Positions 1 to 6,195 of a stretch of DNA of 7,948 nt are shown piece after piece. Position numbers and translations under genes: made by a program. Position 1 is the stretch's first letter, and each line of letters starts with the position of its first letter. Source of the stretch: Thermodesulfovibrionales bacterium (lineage in GTDB: Bacteria > Nitrospirota > Thermodesulfovibrionia > Thermodesulfovibrionales > SM23-35); assembly GCA_022865525.1 (NCBI GenBank), contig JALHSV010000133.1, positions 1-7,948 of the forward strand. Direction: 5' to 3'. The notes under the pieces were generated by a model. It was not told the origin of the DNA. It did no database searches and saw only the letters and a list, made by a program, of their open reading frames with translations.

Positions 1-208
1 GCAGTTTGATCTCGGTGCCCAGCAGCGGTTTCAGGCCGCGGCGAACGGCCTCTTTCTTGAATCTCTCCCAGCCGATCAGCGACATGGGGTCGCAAAGCGG
101 CAGGTAGGGCAGCCCAGCCTTCTCCATGATATCGGCAAGGGAGGCGGCGTCCACGGCGCCCGCGCCCTGGGAGAAGACGGAGTAGGTTCTTAAGGGGACG
201 TAGTTCAT
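1..208 (-). CDS. dnaE: DNA polymerase III alpha (DnaE-type), N-terminal fragment with degenerate PHP domain
   Basis: The frame starts at the ATG complementary to 206-208 and runs off the left edge, leaving 69 residues. It aligns by eye with the start of the PHP domain of bacterial DnaE: a beta strand LRTYSVFS, a helix ASLADIMEKAGLPYLPL, then CDPMSLIGWERFKKEA and LKPLLGTEI, matching the usual LHTHSEYS, TDHGNLFGAVEF and IKPIIGCEV stretches. The metal-binding histidines are missing: HTHSEYS reads RTYSVFS and TDH reads CDP, so this PHP domain is probably not an active phosphoesterase. A modest AGGA lies 9 bases upstream of the ATG. The sequence is GC-rich, unlike the defence genes, so this is probably resident chromosome. 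It could be the replicative enzyme or a second DnaE paralogue; the polymerase domain lies outside the window. Confidence 0.72.
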   Translation of the reverse strand, partial: MNYVPLRTYSVFSQGAGAVDAASLADIMEKAGLPYLPLCDPMSLIGWERFKKEAVRRGLKPLLGTEIKL

Positions 209-245
209 GGGAGGGGATCCTATTAAACGATGATTTTCGGGTATT

Positions 246-311
246 TAGGAGCGGGCGGTTTTAAATTCTTTATGCTGCTATGTACGGGCGGGTTTTAAAC
301 CCGCCCCTACG
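246..311. repeat. REP doublet (degenerate half plus full palindrome)
   Basis: A full palindrome at 281-311 (ACGGGCGGG, TTTTAAA, CCCGCCCCTAC) is preceded by a degraded opposite-facing half at 246-262. The spacer ATTCTTTATGCTGCTATG is nearly repeated in the doublet at 1084-1147. The foot of the full copy, read on the minus strand, is GTAG followed by GGGCGGG. It lies between the DnaE start and the transposase gene and may affect transcription into dnaE. Confidence 0.85.
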
Positions 312-324
312 TTTATTTATCTTC

Positions 325-353
325 ATGTAGGGGTCGGTTTCAAACCGACCCGG
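325..353. repeat. REP palindrome, opposite orientation
   Basis: GTAGGGGTCGGTTT followed by CAAACCGACCC forms an imperfect hairpin. The GTAG foot is on the plus strand, opposite to most copies in the window. With the copy at 402-432 it makes an inverted pair separated by about 50 AT-rich bases, the arrangement called a BIME in enterobacteria. Confidence 0.85.
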
Positions 354-401
354 AAATATTACAAATAACATTGAATTGAAATATCGGGTAGTTCGAAATC
401 A

Positions 402-432
402 GCGGGAGGGTTACAAACCCTCCCCTACATAA
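402..432. repeat. REP palindrome, copy identical to the right-hand one
   Basis: GGGAGGGTTACAAACCCTCC followed by CCTACATAA. The 30 bases 403-432 are identical and in the same orientation to 7768-7797, on the other side of the defence genes. The GTAG foot is on the minus strand. Confidence 0.9.
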
Positions 433-441
433 ATCCGTTTC

Positions 442-1077
442 TTATGAACGGGCGGGTTTAAAACCCGCCCCTACGTTAAGATTTTCATCATCGTCCGGCC
501 AATGGCGCGGATTTTCAAGGATATAGCGGCCGATAGCGGTCAATTCGCCCTTGTCGCGGATCACGCGGTCATGGAACGAGCGCTGCCATTGGAAGAGGCC
601 GTCGGGATATTTTTGGTTTATCATCCGGGCGGAGAAGGTCTTGAAGCCGCGGAGGATTTCGGATAAAGAGGCGGGATGGGATGATGAAGAGCGGGCGGGG
701 TTGGTATATAGGGCGGGTTTATCAAGACGGGCGGGTTGCAATTCTTCGGGCTTTAATGTACGGGAGGGTTTAAAACCCTCCCCTACATAAAAATTTTGTC
801 CCACATCCGACCCCCTGACAATTTCAATGATCCCGTGTACGTGGTTGGGCATGACCGTGAATTCGTGCAGCCGGCAACAGGGATAATGACCGGGCAACGC
901 CAGCCAGCATTCCTGGACGATGCGGCCATAGTCGTTCGGCTCCATGTTCTCGCCAACGACCTTCCCCAATATTTCTTCTTTTTCCTTTGTACAAATAGTT
1001 ACAAAATAGAACCCTGGCCGGGTGTAGTCGATGCCTGTTTTTCGGGTAGGTTTGCGTTGGCGGAGGGTATTATGCAT
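442..1077 (-). CDS. REP-associated tyrosine transposase (RAYT, Y1/HUH family)
   Basis: A Y1 transposase of the IS200/IS605 superfamily, RAYT branch: single-strand DNA endonucleases thought to mobilise REP palindromes. Visible motifs are the N-terminal strand GFYFVTICT (22-30), the HUH motif MPNHVHGIIE (76-85, metal ligands H79 and H81), the segment LSEILRGFKTFSARMIN (138-154), FQWQRSFHDRVIR (162-174) and RYILENP (184-190) with candidate nucleophile Y185. Residues 97-137 are a Pro/Ser-rich insertion between the HUH strand and the next helix. The part 98-106 is read from a REP at 756-788, and degenerate G-rich REP-like pieces follow. The last residues, 202-211, also come from a REP. REPs also lie on both sides of the gene, the usual REPtron arrangement. 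The start is close to the REP at 1084-1147, with only a weak AAGA as ribosome site. The core appears intact, so activity is plausible. Confidence 0.92.
   Translation of the reverse strand: MHNTLRQRKPTRKTGIDYTRPGFYFVTICTKEKEEILGKVVGENMEPNDYGRIVQECWLALPGHYPCCRLHEFTVMPNHVHGIIEIVRGSDVGQNFYVGEGFKPSRTLKPEELQPARLDKPALYTNPARSSSSHPASLSEILRGFKTFSARMINQKYPDGLFQWQRSFHDRVIRDKGELTAIGRYILENPRHWPDDDENLNVGAGFKPARS
446..476. repeat. REP palindrome forming the 3' end of the transposase gene
   Basis: AACGGGCGGG, TTTAAAA, CCCGCCCCTACG. Read on the minus strand in the transposase frame it encodes VGAGFKPAR, followed by Ser and a TAA stop at 442-444. The transposase therefore ends within and just past its own repeat. 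Confidence 0.9.
756..788. repeat. REP palindrome inside the transposase coding sequence
   Basis: TGTACGGGAGGG, TTTAAAA, CCCTCCCCTACA. On the minus strand it is translated in frame as YVGEGFKPSR within the RAYT gene, in the same frame as the 3'-end copy. Degenerate relatives of the G-rich arm (GCGGGCGGGG, AGGGCGGGTTT, GACGGGCGGG) follow at about 689-736, as if several copies had decayed here. Confidence 0.9.
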
Positions 1078-1083
1078 TTCTTA

Positions 1084-1147
1084 ATGTAGGGGCCGGTTTT
1101 AATTCTTTATGCCGCTATGTACGGGAGGGGCTAAAACCCTCCCCTAC
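1084..1147. repeat. REP doublet between transposase and 977-aa gene
   Basis: A half element with a plus-strand GTAG foot (GTAGGGGCCGGTTTT, 1085-1099) and a full opposite-facing palindrome (ACGGGAGGGGCTAAAACCCT and CCCCTAC, to 1147) are joined by AATTCTTTATGCCGCTATGT. The same half, spacer and full structure occurs at 246-311, so the two doublets flank the RAYT gene. The full palindrome overlaps the TAG stop (1144-1146) of the 977-aa gene and forms a GC-rich hairpin on the minus-strand transcript that could stabilise or end that mRNA. Confidence 0.88.
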
Positions 1148-4077
1148 TTCTTTCCATTATTTTCTAACAAATCACGGAATCCAAAATGGCCTTGACTCAA
1201 AAGGTTATTAACAACTTCTTCAGCTTTAGAAGCGAACTTTGTTTTAAGGGCTTCACTCAGTATAGTTCTTATGTAATCGCTTATTCCCAGAACGGTCCAT
1301 CGTGATCGATCGCCGCGAACAATTAAATCCAGGCACTCGACTACTTCCAGGGGCATTGTCTTAACGAGTTTAGTTAATTTCTCCATCACAAGGTGATTCA
1401 TTTCGATCTCACCAGTAATTCTTAGTGCCTTGCGTAAATTCTCTATTGCCCATTCATCCGAAAACTTTCCAGACAAAAACCACCAACTAAAAGCTTCTAT
1501 CTCTTCTTTGCAGATTTCAAGATCACCAGCATTTTTAGCCTCATTCAAACGGTTTTGCCACAGCAATTTCAGCCTATCGAGGAATTTTGACGGGATATCC
1601 TCTGAAGTATTCTGCAATGCCCGACCGACAAAACCCAACGTCTGCCCGCGCAACTGCGGGGAAGCCTTCTTCCAGAATCGCTGGAGAATTCCACCAGGTT
1701 CATCGTTTTCAATTTTCCCACGCCAATACAATACCATCAGATGCTGGGCTAATTTCTCATCCGGATTTGTTATCCTTGTTTCCGTTCTATCAACCCCAAG
1801 ATTATCAACAACATAAGCATATTGGTTCTTTATAACATCAAACACTTCGTCCTGAGCTTGGCAAAAAATAGCGTAGGCATCCCAAGATGCATAGAATAAA
1901 TCCTTATTCGCTGTATCAATTGGAAATATTTTATCCGCGTTTACTTTAGCCCATTCCTTATCCAAATATACCAACCAAGGGAACCATTGTCCATAAACCG
2001 AGCGTATCGTCAGGGTCGGTTCCTTGGAAATATCCAAACGTTCTTCTAATATCTGGCTAACCTCTGGCATCTCCTTAAATCCCCCATCAATTCGCATGTC
2101 ATCTTTAGATTTTTCAAAATCATGTCGCACCCAAAGAGCATAACGGATGACGGCATGCATCGCTTCGCCGCGAGTCGTATTGATTGACATAGTAGAGGGA
2201 TCAATATTTGATCCGCCGTACTTTTCTTCGTATTCTAATGTGGGCTCAGAATCATGCGTAAGAGGATCAAGAATTGACCACACAGTTTTTCGATATTCAA
2301 TCGAAATCGCCCCATCGCGATCCTCCAACCCTATTGACAGAAGGTTGGCGATGGCATTCCGCGTGTTCCCCCAATCCAAATCATCTTCCATTTCAGGTAA
2401 AATATTTTTATCGGTTATTTTGATTGGTTGATCAATTACCCATTTACATAATTCAAGAACTGGTACCCAATTAAAAATTGATTTCTGGTTCAATGCATCA
2501 TACAATCCGCGCAAAAATGATCTGACATAAATTGGATATACACTTTTGAATTTGATGGCATCGTCAGCATATTTTTGTGGAGAGGTGGTTACAACTGCAG
2601 TAAAAGTATTTCCCAAGGCCTCCGGCGAAGGAGATTTCGGATCATTTGTAGGTTTCCAATCCTGTAAGTATTTAATCAAATCGTGCACAGCCATTTGTTG
2701 AAGTTCCTGTGTATCCTTTGGACTTGTGGAGCCCCACCAACTTGAAGAATAACTCCGAAATCCGGAATATTCTGGAGCACCGAATTCTTTATGCAATTTT
2801 CCATAATTCTTTTTATACTTGCCTTGCAAATGATCTTTAATAAAAAAGAACCACTCAAATTGCCAGAATCTCCGTCGCTTCGAAACTTCCTCTGATGTCG
2901 GTTCCCGCTTCATCTCTTCTTTGAAATATCTTTTAAACTTACTAATATCTGGCCCTTTATCAATCCATCCTAAAACTACGTGCTGCTTTTCCGGAGATAG
3001 TAAATTGAAACGCTCCTGTAAAAGCAATGTGTATTCATGGTAAACTGCTGAGTCAATGAACATTTTTCGATCAATCAATCGTTTTTCGACCAGCTTGGGT
3101 GCCTTCTCCGCAAATTTTCGTAACAAATGCAATTCGATGCGTAAGAAAATTTTCCATTGATGCTTCTCAAAAGCCTTTAAAATATCATCTATAGAATAAC
3201 TCCCCTTATCGATTAGCCATTCGCCAGTATCTCGAACCTGATTCACTAATATGCTTTTAAACTCGTAAGGATGGTTCTGCTCATGATCTTCAATAGCCGG
3301 CTGCCAAAACCAAGAAAAATCTTTTATATTATCTTTTTCACTTTTTTCTCTAGAATATTTAATGGCTTTATCTAATAGATCACAAAGAAATTCCAGAGTT
3401 TTCAACCCAGATAGCTTACATAACTCAGGAATGCATTTTTTTAAATTTTCTTTATAATCCCACACATTGCATTTTATTTTTGGTTCGGGAGGTAATCCAT
3501 ATGGGTCATCATAAACTGCCTCGGACCAATTAGGATCCGGCAAAATCTCAAAAAGCTTCCCGGCCAACTCAAATGCGGCGGCATTTTGCTGCCCTTTGGC
3601 ATAATAAACAACCAAATCTCCCAGTTTGGTCGGCAAGGGCATATTTGGTATTGGATTTTGCATCCACCCCTTTACCTTATCAAGTAATCGAATCGATACT
3701 TCTGGTGGCATCTTTAATGCTGCATCAACCAAATCTTCATAAACCCAAACATTTCCATTGTCTGGAATCTGAAGAATGATATTCATGACTAAATCAGGTT
3801 TCTGCAACGCCATCCGAGCTAAACAACGCGATTCGGGCCATGGAGCAAACGAAGTAGACGTACCAATAGCTTCAGGTAAGGGCGGGGTTTTAAAAAAACC
3901 AATATTCCAAAGCGGTTCTAGCCAATCAGGATTTGGTAAACTATCAAAACAATACTGTTTTAAACTAATGTTACTTCTTATAAGAATAGTAAGCCTAGAA
4001 ATGATTACTTCGCTATTTGGATCATTCTGCAAAAGTTGATCTATTTCTTTTAACGATTTAAAGAAATCTTTTTCCAT
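1144..4077 (-). CDS. Large helical protein partnered with SIR2, putative defence sensor
   Basis: I cannot assign a named family with confidence. The 977 residues look soluble and mostly helical, with no signal peptide, membrane span, Walker A or nuclease motif that I can see. The N-terminus (47-140) carries PNPDWLEPLWNIGFFKTPPL, FAPWPESRCLARMA and a repeat-like run ending in MPPEVSIRLLDKVKGWM. Residues 398-450 are aromatic- and basic-rich (RRRFWQFEWFFFIKDH, SSSWWGS). Residues 483-547 (SPEALGNTFTAVV to WVPVLELCKWV) and 629-650 (the SINTTRGEAMHAVIRYALWV stretch) resemble segments I recall from large HEAT/ARM-like proteins of defence islands. It begins 20 bp after the SIR2 stop, behind a good AAGGAAT site, so the two are surely co-transcribed. 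By analogy with DSR proteins, where a SIR2 domain is fused to a helical sensor, it may recognise a phage component and activate SIR2. That role is inference. The stop codon lies inside a REP. Confidence 0.8.
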   Translation of the reverse strand: MEKDFFKSLKEIDQLLQNDPNSEVIISRLTILIRSNISLKQYCFDSLPNPDWLEPLWNIGFFKTPPLPEAIGTSTSFAPWPESRCLARMALQKPDLVMNIILQIPDNGNVWVYEDLVDAALKMPPEVSIRLLDKVKGWMQNPIPNMPLPTKLGDLVVYYAKGQQNAAAFELAGKLFEILPDPNWSEAVYDDPYGLPPEPKIKCNVWDYKENLKKCIPELCKLSGLKTLEFLCDLLDKAIKYSREKSEKDNIKDFSWFWQPAIEDHEQNHPYEFKSILVNQVRDTGEWLIDKGSYSIDDILKAFEKHQWKIFLRIELHLLRKFAEKAPKLVEKRLIDRKMFIDSAVYHEYTLLLQERFNLLSPEKQHVVLGWIDKGPDISKFKRYFKEEMKREPTSEEVSKRRRFWQFEWFFFIKDHLQGKYKKNYGKLHKEFGAPEYSGFRSYSSSWWGSTSPKDTQELQQMAVHDLIKYLQDWKPTNDPKSPSPEALGNTFTAVVTTSPQKYADDAIKFKSVYPIYVRSFLRGLYDALNQKSIFNWVPVLELCKWVIDQPIKITDKNILPEMEDDLDWGNTRNAIANLLSIGLEDRDGAISIEYRKTVWSILDPLTHDSEPTLEYEEKYGGSNIDPSTMSINTTRGEAMHAVIRYALWVRHDFEKSKDDMRIDGGFKEMPEVSQILEERLDISKEPTLTIRSVYGQWFPWLVYLDKEWAKVNADKIFPIDTANKDLFYASWDAYAIFCQAQDEVFDVIKNQYAYVVDNLGVDRTETRITNPDEKLAQHLMVLYWRGKIENDEPGGILQRFWKKASPQLRGQTLGFVGRALQNTSEDIPSKFLDRLKLLWQNRLNEAKNAGDLEICKEEIEAFSWWFLSGKFSDEWAIENLRKALRITGEIEMNHLVMEKLTKLVKTMPLEVVECLDLIVRGDRSRWTVLGISDYIRTILSEALKTKFASKAEEVVNNLLSQGHFGFRDLLENNGKK

Positions 4078-4097
4078 AGTTTATTCCTTATTCAGTT

Positions 4098-4997
4098 TCA
4101 TTGGGCAAAATCACTTTCAAAAGGTGCGGGGCTCCCAACAAATTTTCCCACCCAATTCCGAAATATCGTTTCTAATCCTCGATGATCTTTCTCAATAGGA
4201 TTATAAAGAAATGGAATGATTTCTAGCGAGTTAAAAAGTGATATTTTTAATTTCCACTCTTCCCTGTCCTTATCACTAATACCTTCACATATTTTCCACA
4301 TAATATATCTTTTAGTAGTAATTCCAACTCCTGTTTGTCTTTGTATTTTACCTCTAATATGATTTGATCTTTCTATCACGTCCCTGATGTATTCTTCACT
4401 AGGATCAAAACCAACAAATATTACATTCTCGTAGGTGAATAAATTAAGTAAAAAACCTGGCAACAGACTATCGGGCCCATATGCTTCTTTAAAAGATCTT
4501 TTTCCAAATACCATATCTTTAGCAAAACAATTTTTGTCCTCTGAATTAAAATAGCCATGTATATAAAACAACCTATTTGAAAGACCTGTATTCATAGAAA
4601 TATCAGGATATTTTTTACAAAAATTGATATTACTCCCAGGAGTATTATTATGGAACCAAGGATCAAAATTTGTTGTCACCCATGCTTTAAAATGCAATTT
4701 TATTAAATAAGTATAGGCGGTTCTCTGAGCGGCATTATCTTTTTGGAATAAGTCGCGAAATTTATCATCGAATTTACTTGGATTTTTTTTAATACATTTG
4801 TCAATTGTTTCCTTTTCTTTCCCTTTAGAGGCGCGTACACCGCAATACTTAGCAAATTCTTTTGCAGTGCTACTCCAATTCCCCGAAGGGGGAATGGATA
4901 AGCCCGCCCCCATAAAAATTACGCATCCACGATTGCGCACCAATGCTTCAACTTCTTTCTCAATTCCATTCGAACCCGAACTAATCAAATCTGACAT
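4098..4997 (-). CDS. SIR2-family protein, putative NAD+-hydrolysing defence effector
   Basis: A SIR2-like (SIR2_2 type) Rossmann protein of 299 aa. Motifs in order: FMGAGLS (28-34), the dinucleotide-binding GAGxS loop; WVTTNFD (106-112), matching the TxN(F/I)D motif with the NAD-contacting Asn110; LFYIHGYF (143-150) with presumed catalytic His147; and VIFVGFDPSEEYI (192-204), the late GF(S/D) motif. No zinc-finger cysteine quartet of protein deacetylases is evident, which is typical of defence sirtuins that degrade NAD+ to stop phage growth. The residues expected for activity are present. The ATG at 4995-4997 is the only reasonable start: in-frame TGA lies two codons upstream and the next Met is inside the NAD loop. 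The ribosome site is poor. Base composition is strikingly AT-rich, suggesting horizontal origin. It is first in a two-gene operon with the 977-aa protein. Confidence 0.9.
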   Translation of the reverse strand: MSDLISSGSNGIEKEVEALVRNRGCVIFMGAGLSIPPSGNWSSTAKEFAKYCGVRASKGKEKETIDKCIKKNPSKFDDKFRDLFQKDNAAQRTAYTYLIKLHFKAWVTTNFDPWFHNNTPGSNINFCKKYPDISMNTGLSNRLFYIHGYFNSEDKNCFAKDMVFGKRSFKEAYGPDSLLPGFLLNLFTYENVIFVGFDPSEEYIRDVIERSNHIRGKIQRQTGVGITTKRYIMWKICEGISDKDREEWKLKISLFNSLEIIPFLYNPIEKDHRGLETIFRNWVGKFVGSPAPFESDFAQ

Positions 4998-5018
4998 TAT
5001 TCAAATAAAAAAAATATT

Positions 5019-5087
5019 TTAAACACAAAAACATTCATCTTTCCCAATCTTGGTTACATCGGTAAATAAATGATTCGCTGCATTCAT
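5019..5087 (-). CDS. Possible 22-codon leader ORF upstream of SIR2
   Basis: Between the predicted transcription start and the SIR2 ATG, an ATG at 5085-5087 opens a 22-codon frame (MNAANHLFTDV, then TKIGKDECFCV) ending at TAA 5019-5021. It is in the same frame as SIR2 and ends 21 bases before it. The octamer ATTTGAAT precedes both this ATG and the SIR2 ATG. It could be a leader peptide controlling SIR2 translation, a remnant of a longer N-terminus, or chance. No clear Shine-Dalgarno sequence is visible. Confidence 0.22.
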   Translation of the reverse strand: MNAANHLFTDVTKIGKDECFCV

Positions 5088-5105
5088 TCAAATATCTCTA
5101 TATAG

Positions 5106-5134
5106 TTTATACTATTTCATTCTTCAATAGTCAA
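5106..5134 (-). promoter_or_regulatory. Sigma70-type promoter of the SIR2 operon
   Basis: On the minus strand TTGACT (5129-5134) and TATAAA (5106-5111) are separated by exactly 17 bases, five of six matches in each box. It lies in an AT-rich gap after the primase fragment and predicts a start near 5098-5100, giving an untranslated leader of about 100 bases. It implies that SIR2 is transcribed independently of rloAB. Confidence 0.7.
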
Positions 5135-5142
5135 TTTTACGT

Positions 5143-5484
5143 CTACAGCCCCACCAGTGGCGGGGACGAGCCTTGCAAGAAATCAACCGCCAGAAAGCAG
5201 GTGCTGTGATCAGGAAGTATAGGATAGACACCTACGGTGTTCAATCCCCGCAGATGTTCTTCGATATTCCTATCCTGCAGCACCGCATATTGAGCATTTG
5301 GACATTCCCGACATTTTCCTCCCTGCTGTTTTCGGCAAATTTCTTTCTTCCATTCATTCCGGCATACTGGGGCATAGCCAGCAGCAGAACCGTCCGCCTT
5401 TTGCCAACGTAAGGCAAAAACATCATCCCGCCCTTTGAACAGGTTGCGAAAAATAGCTATCTTTTGTTCTGGAGTAAGTTTCAT
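5143..5484 (-). pseudogene. Truncated TOTE-type archaeo-eukaryotic primase N-terminus
   Basis: Residues 1 to about 102 resemble the beginning of the primase-like AEP domain of TOTE conflict-system proteins: KIAIFRNLFKGRDDVFALRW, GYAPVCRNEW, a cysteine cluster (C41, C50, and KCRECPN with C58 and C61), EHLRGLNTVGVYPILPD and CFLAVDF. In intact relatives VDF is followed by another acidic residue and hundreds more residues of primase and helicase-nuclease. Here similarity stops at F102 (about 5179), and ten unrelated residues read through a small palindrome to TAG at 5143-5145. VDF should carry the first catalytic acidic position, so the piece cannot be an active primase. I prefer the ATG at 5482-5484 over the GTG one codon earlier. 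It starts 24 bases after rloB with no clear ribosome site. Most likely the remnant of an earlier defence gene; family assignment is from memory of the conserved N-terminus. Confidence 0.72.
5146..5164. repeat. Small palindrome at the end of the primase fragment
   Basis: On the minus strand CCCCGCC, loop ACT, GGTGGGG, a seven-pair stem including one G-U. No T-run follows, so it is not a standard terminator. The 17 bases 5147-5163 match 7623-7639 at 14 positions in the same orientation, so the two copies bracket the rloAB module and the fragment. Confidence 0.5.
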
Positions 5485-5508
5485 CACAATTTTGCTTTAT
5501 ATTTGCAA

Positions 5509-6195
5509 TTATCGTACTTTGCTCAAAGGGAGGTCCAATCTAAAATGCTCCCGTGTCGCTTCGTTCATCTCACGGACCAGCAGATAAACACCGGTGGAGG
5601 GATTGCCCTCCGTCCCTGCTGTTTTGTGATGGTGCTGGCATTGTTCGGCGTAGCGCACGGCAGTTGGAATTTTAATAATATAACTTTCCACTGGGATATT
5701 GCCCTTTTCATAATCCGGTAAGAATTTGTCTTTTATCCGCCGGATGACATTCTCGCATTTCGCAAACGGAGCGGTGGTGAATTCATCGTGAAGCAGCAGC
5801 CAGAATTCGAAACACGGATTGGAAATAGCCACATTGATTTTATACACACCAGCCTTATGGAGAGCATCCTTGAGTTTGGGATTCGTATCGGCGCGCTCGG
5901 TATCGAAAACCGCCCAGACGGAATCGTAAGGAATTGTGCATCCGCGTTTTACCTCCCGTTTCCGCTCATCCCGCAATTTAATCGCATAATCAACGACACT
6001 TAAGGCATCGGTACCGTCCGCATTCGTGATTTCAATATCAACCGCTTGAAGCTTGAGGTGCTTACGAAATCCTTCCAAGTAATCCGGCTCAGTTTTCTCA
6101 CCTTCAGTAACGATCAGAATCGCTTTCCCTGAAGATCTGGGTACCATGGAGCGTCGCGAGAACGGATTCCGATTTTTCTGGCGTTTTACGCTCAT
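5509..6195 (-). CDS. rloB: RloB-family (AbiLii-like) TOPRIM-type protein
   Basis: A 228-aa RloB protein, the second component of RloAB/AbiL-type abortive-infection pairs. Visible signatures are the basic N-terminus (KRQKNRNPFSRR), ILIVTEGEKTEPDYLEGFR (26-44) with the acidic TEGEKTE motif of the TOPRIM-like fold, VWAVFDTERAD (93-103) with Asp98 and Glu100 as likely metal ligands, ISNPCFEFWLLLH (124-136), and the C-terminal NPSTGVYLLVREM (198-210). Length and motif order are normal for the family and nothing looks broken. It overlaps rloA by four bases (ATGA), so translation is coupled. By family analogy with AbiLii and the OLD/PARIS ATPase plus TOPRIM pairs, it should be a nuclease or other toxic effector held in check or triggered by RloA. 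The exact target is not known from sequence. Confidence 0.9.
   Translation of the reverse strand: MSVKRQKNRNPFSRRSMVPRSSGKAILIVTEGEKTEPDYLEGFRKHLKLQAVDIEITNADGTDALSVVDYAIKLRDERKREVKRGCTIPYDSVWAVFDTERADTNPKLKDALHKAGVYKINVAISNPCFEFWLLLHDEFTTAPFAKCENVIRRIKDKFLPDYEKGNIPVESYIIKIPTAVRYAEQCQHHHKTAGTEGNPSTGVYLLVREMNEATREHFRLDLPLSKVR

Noticed and set aside
551..1089. Plus-strand open frames opposite the transposase
   Set aside because: They are antisense to a gene with clear HUH and tyrosine motifs, and their C-terminal VREGLKPSPT-like end is only the REP read in reverse.
246..1147. CRISPR array
   Set aside because: The repeats are palindromes with irregular spacing and mixed orientation, with no uniform spacers and no cas genes.
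2676..2858. Short minus-strand frame inside the 977-aa gene
   Set aside because: It is an overlapping frame of a long intact gene with no ribosome site or recognisable sequence.
5146..5164. Rho-independent terminator after rloB
   Set aside because: The stem is GC-rich on the minus strand but is followed by CTGTAGACG rather than a T-run.
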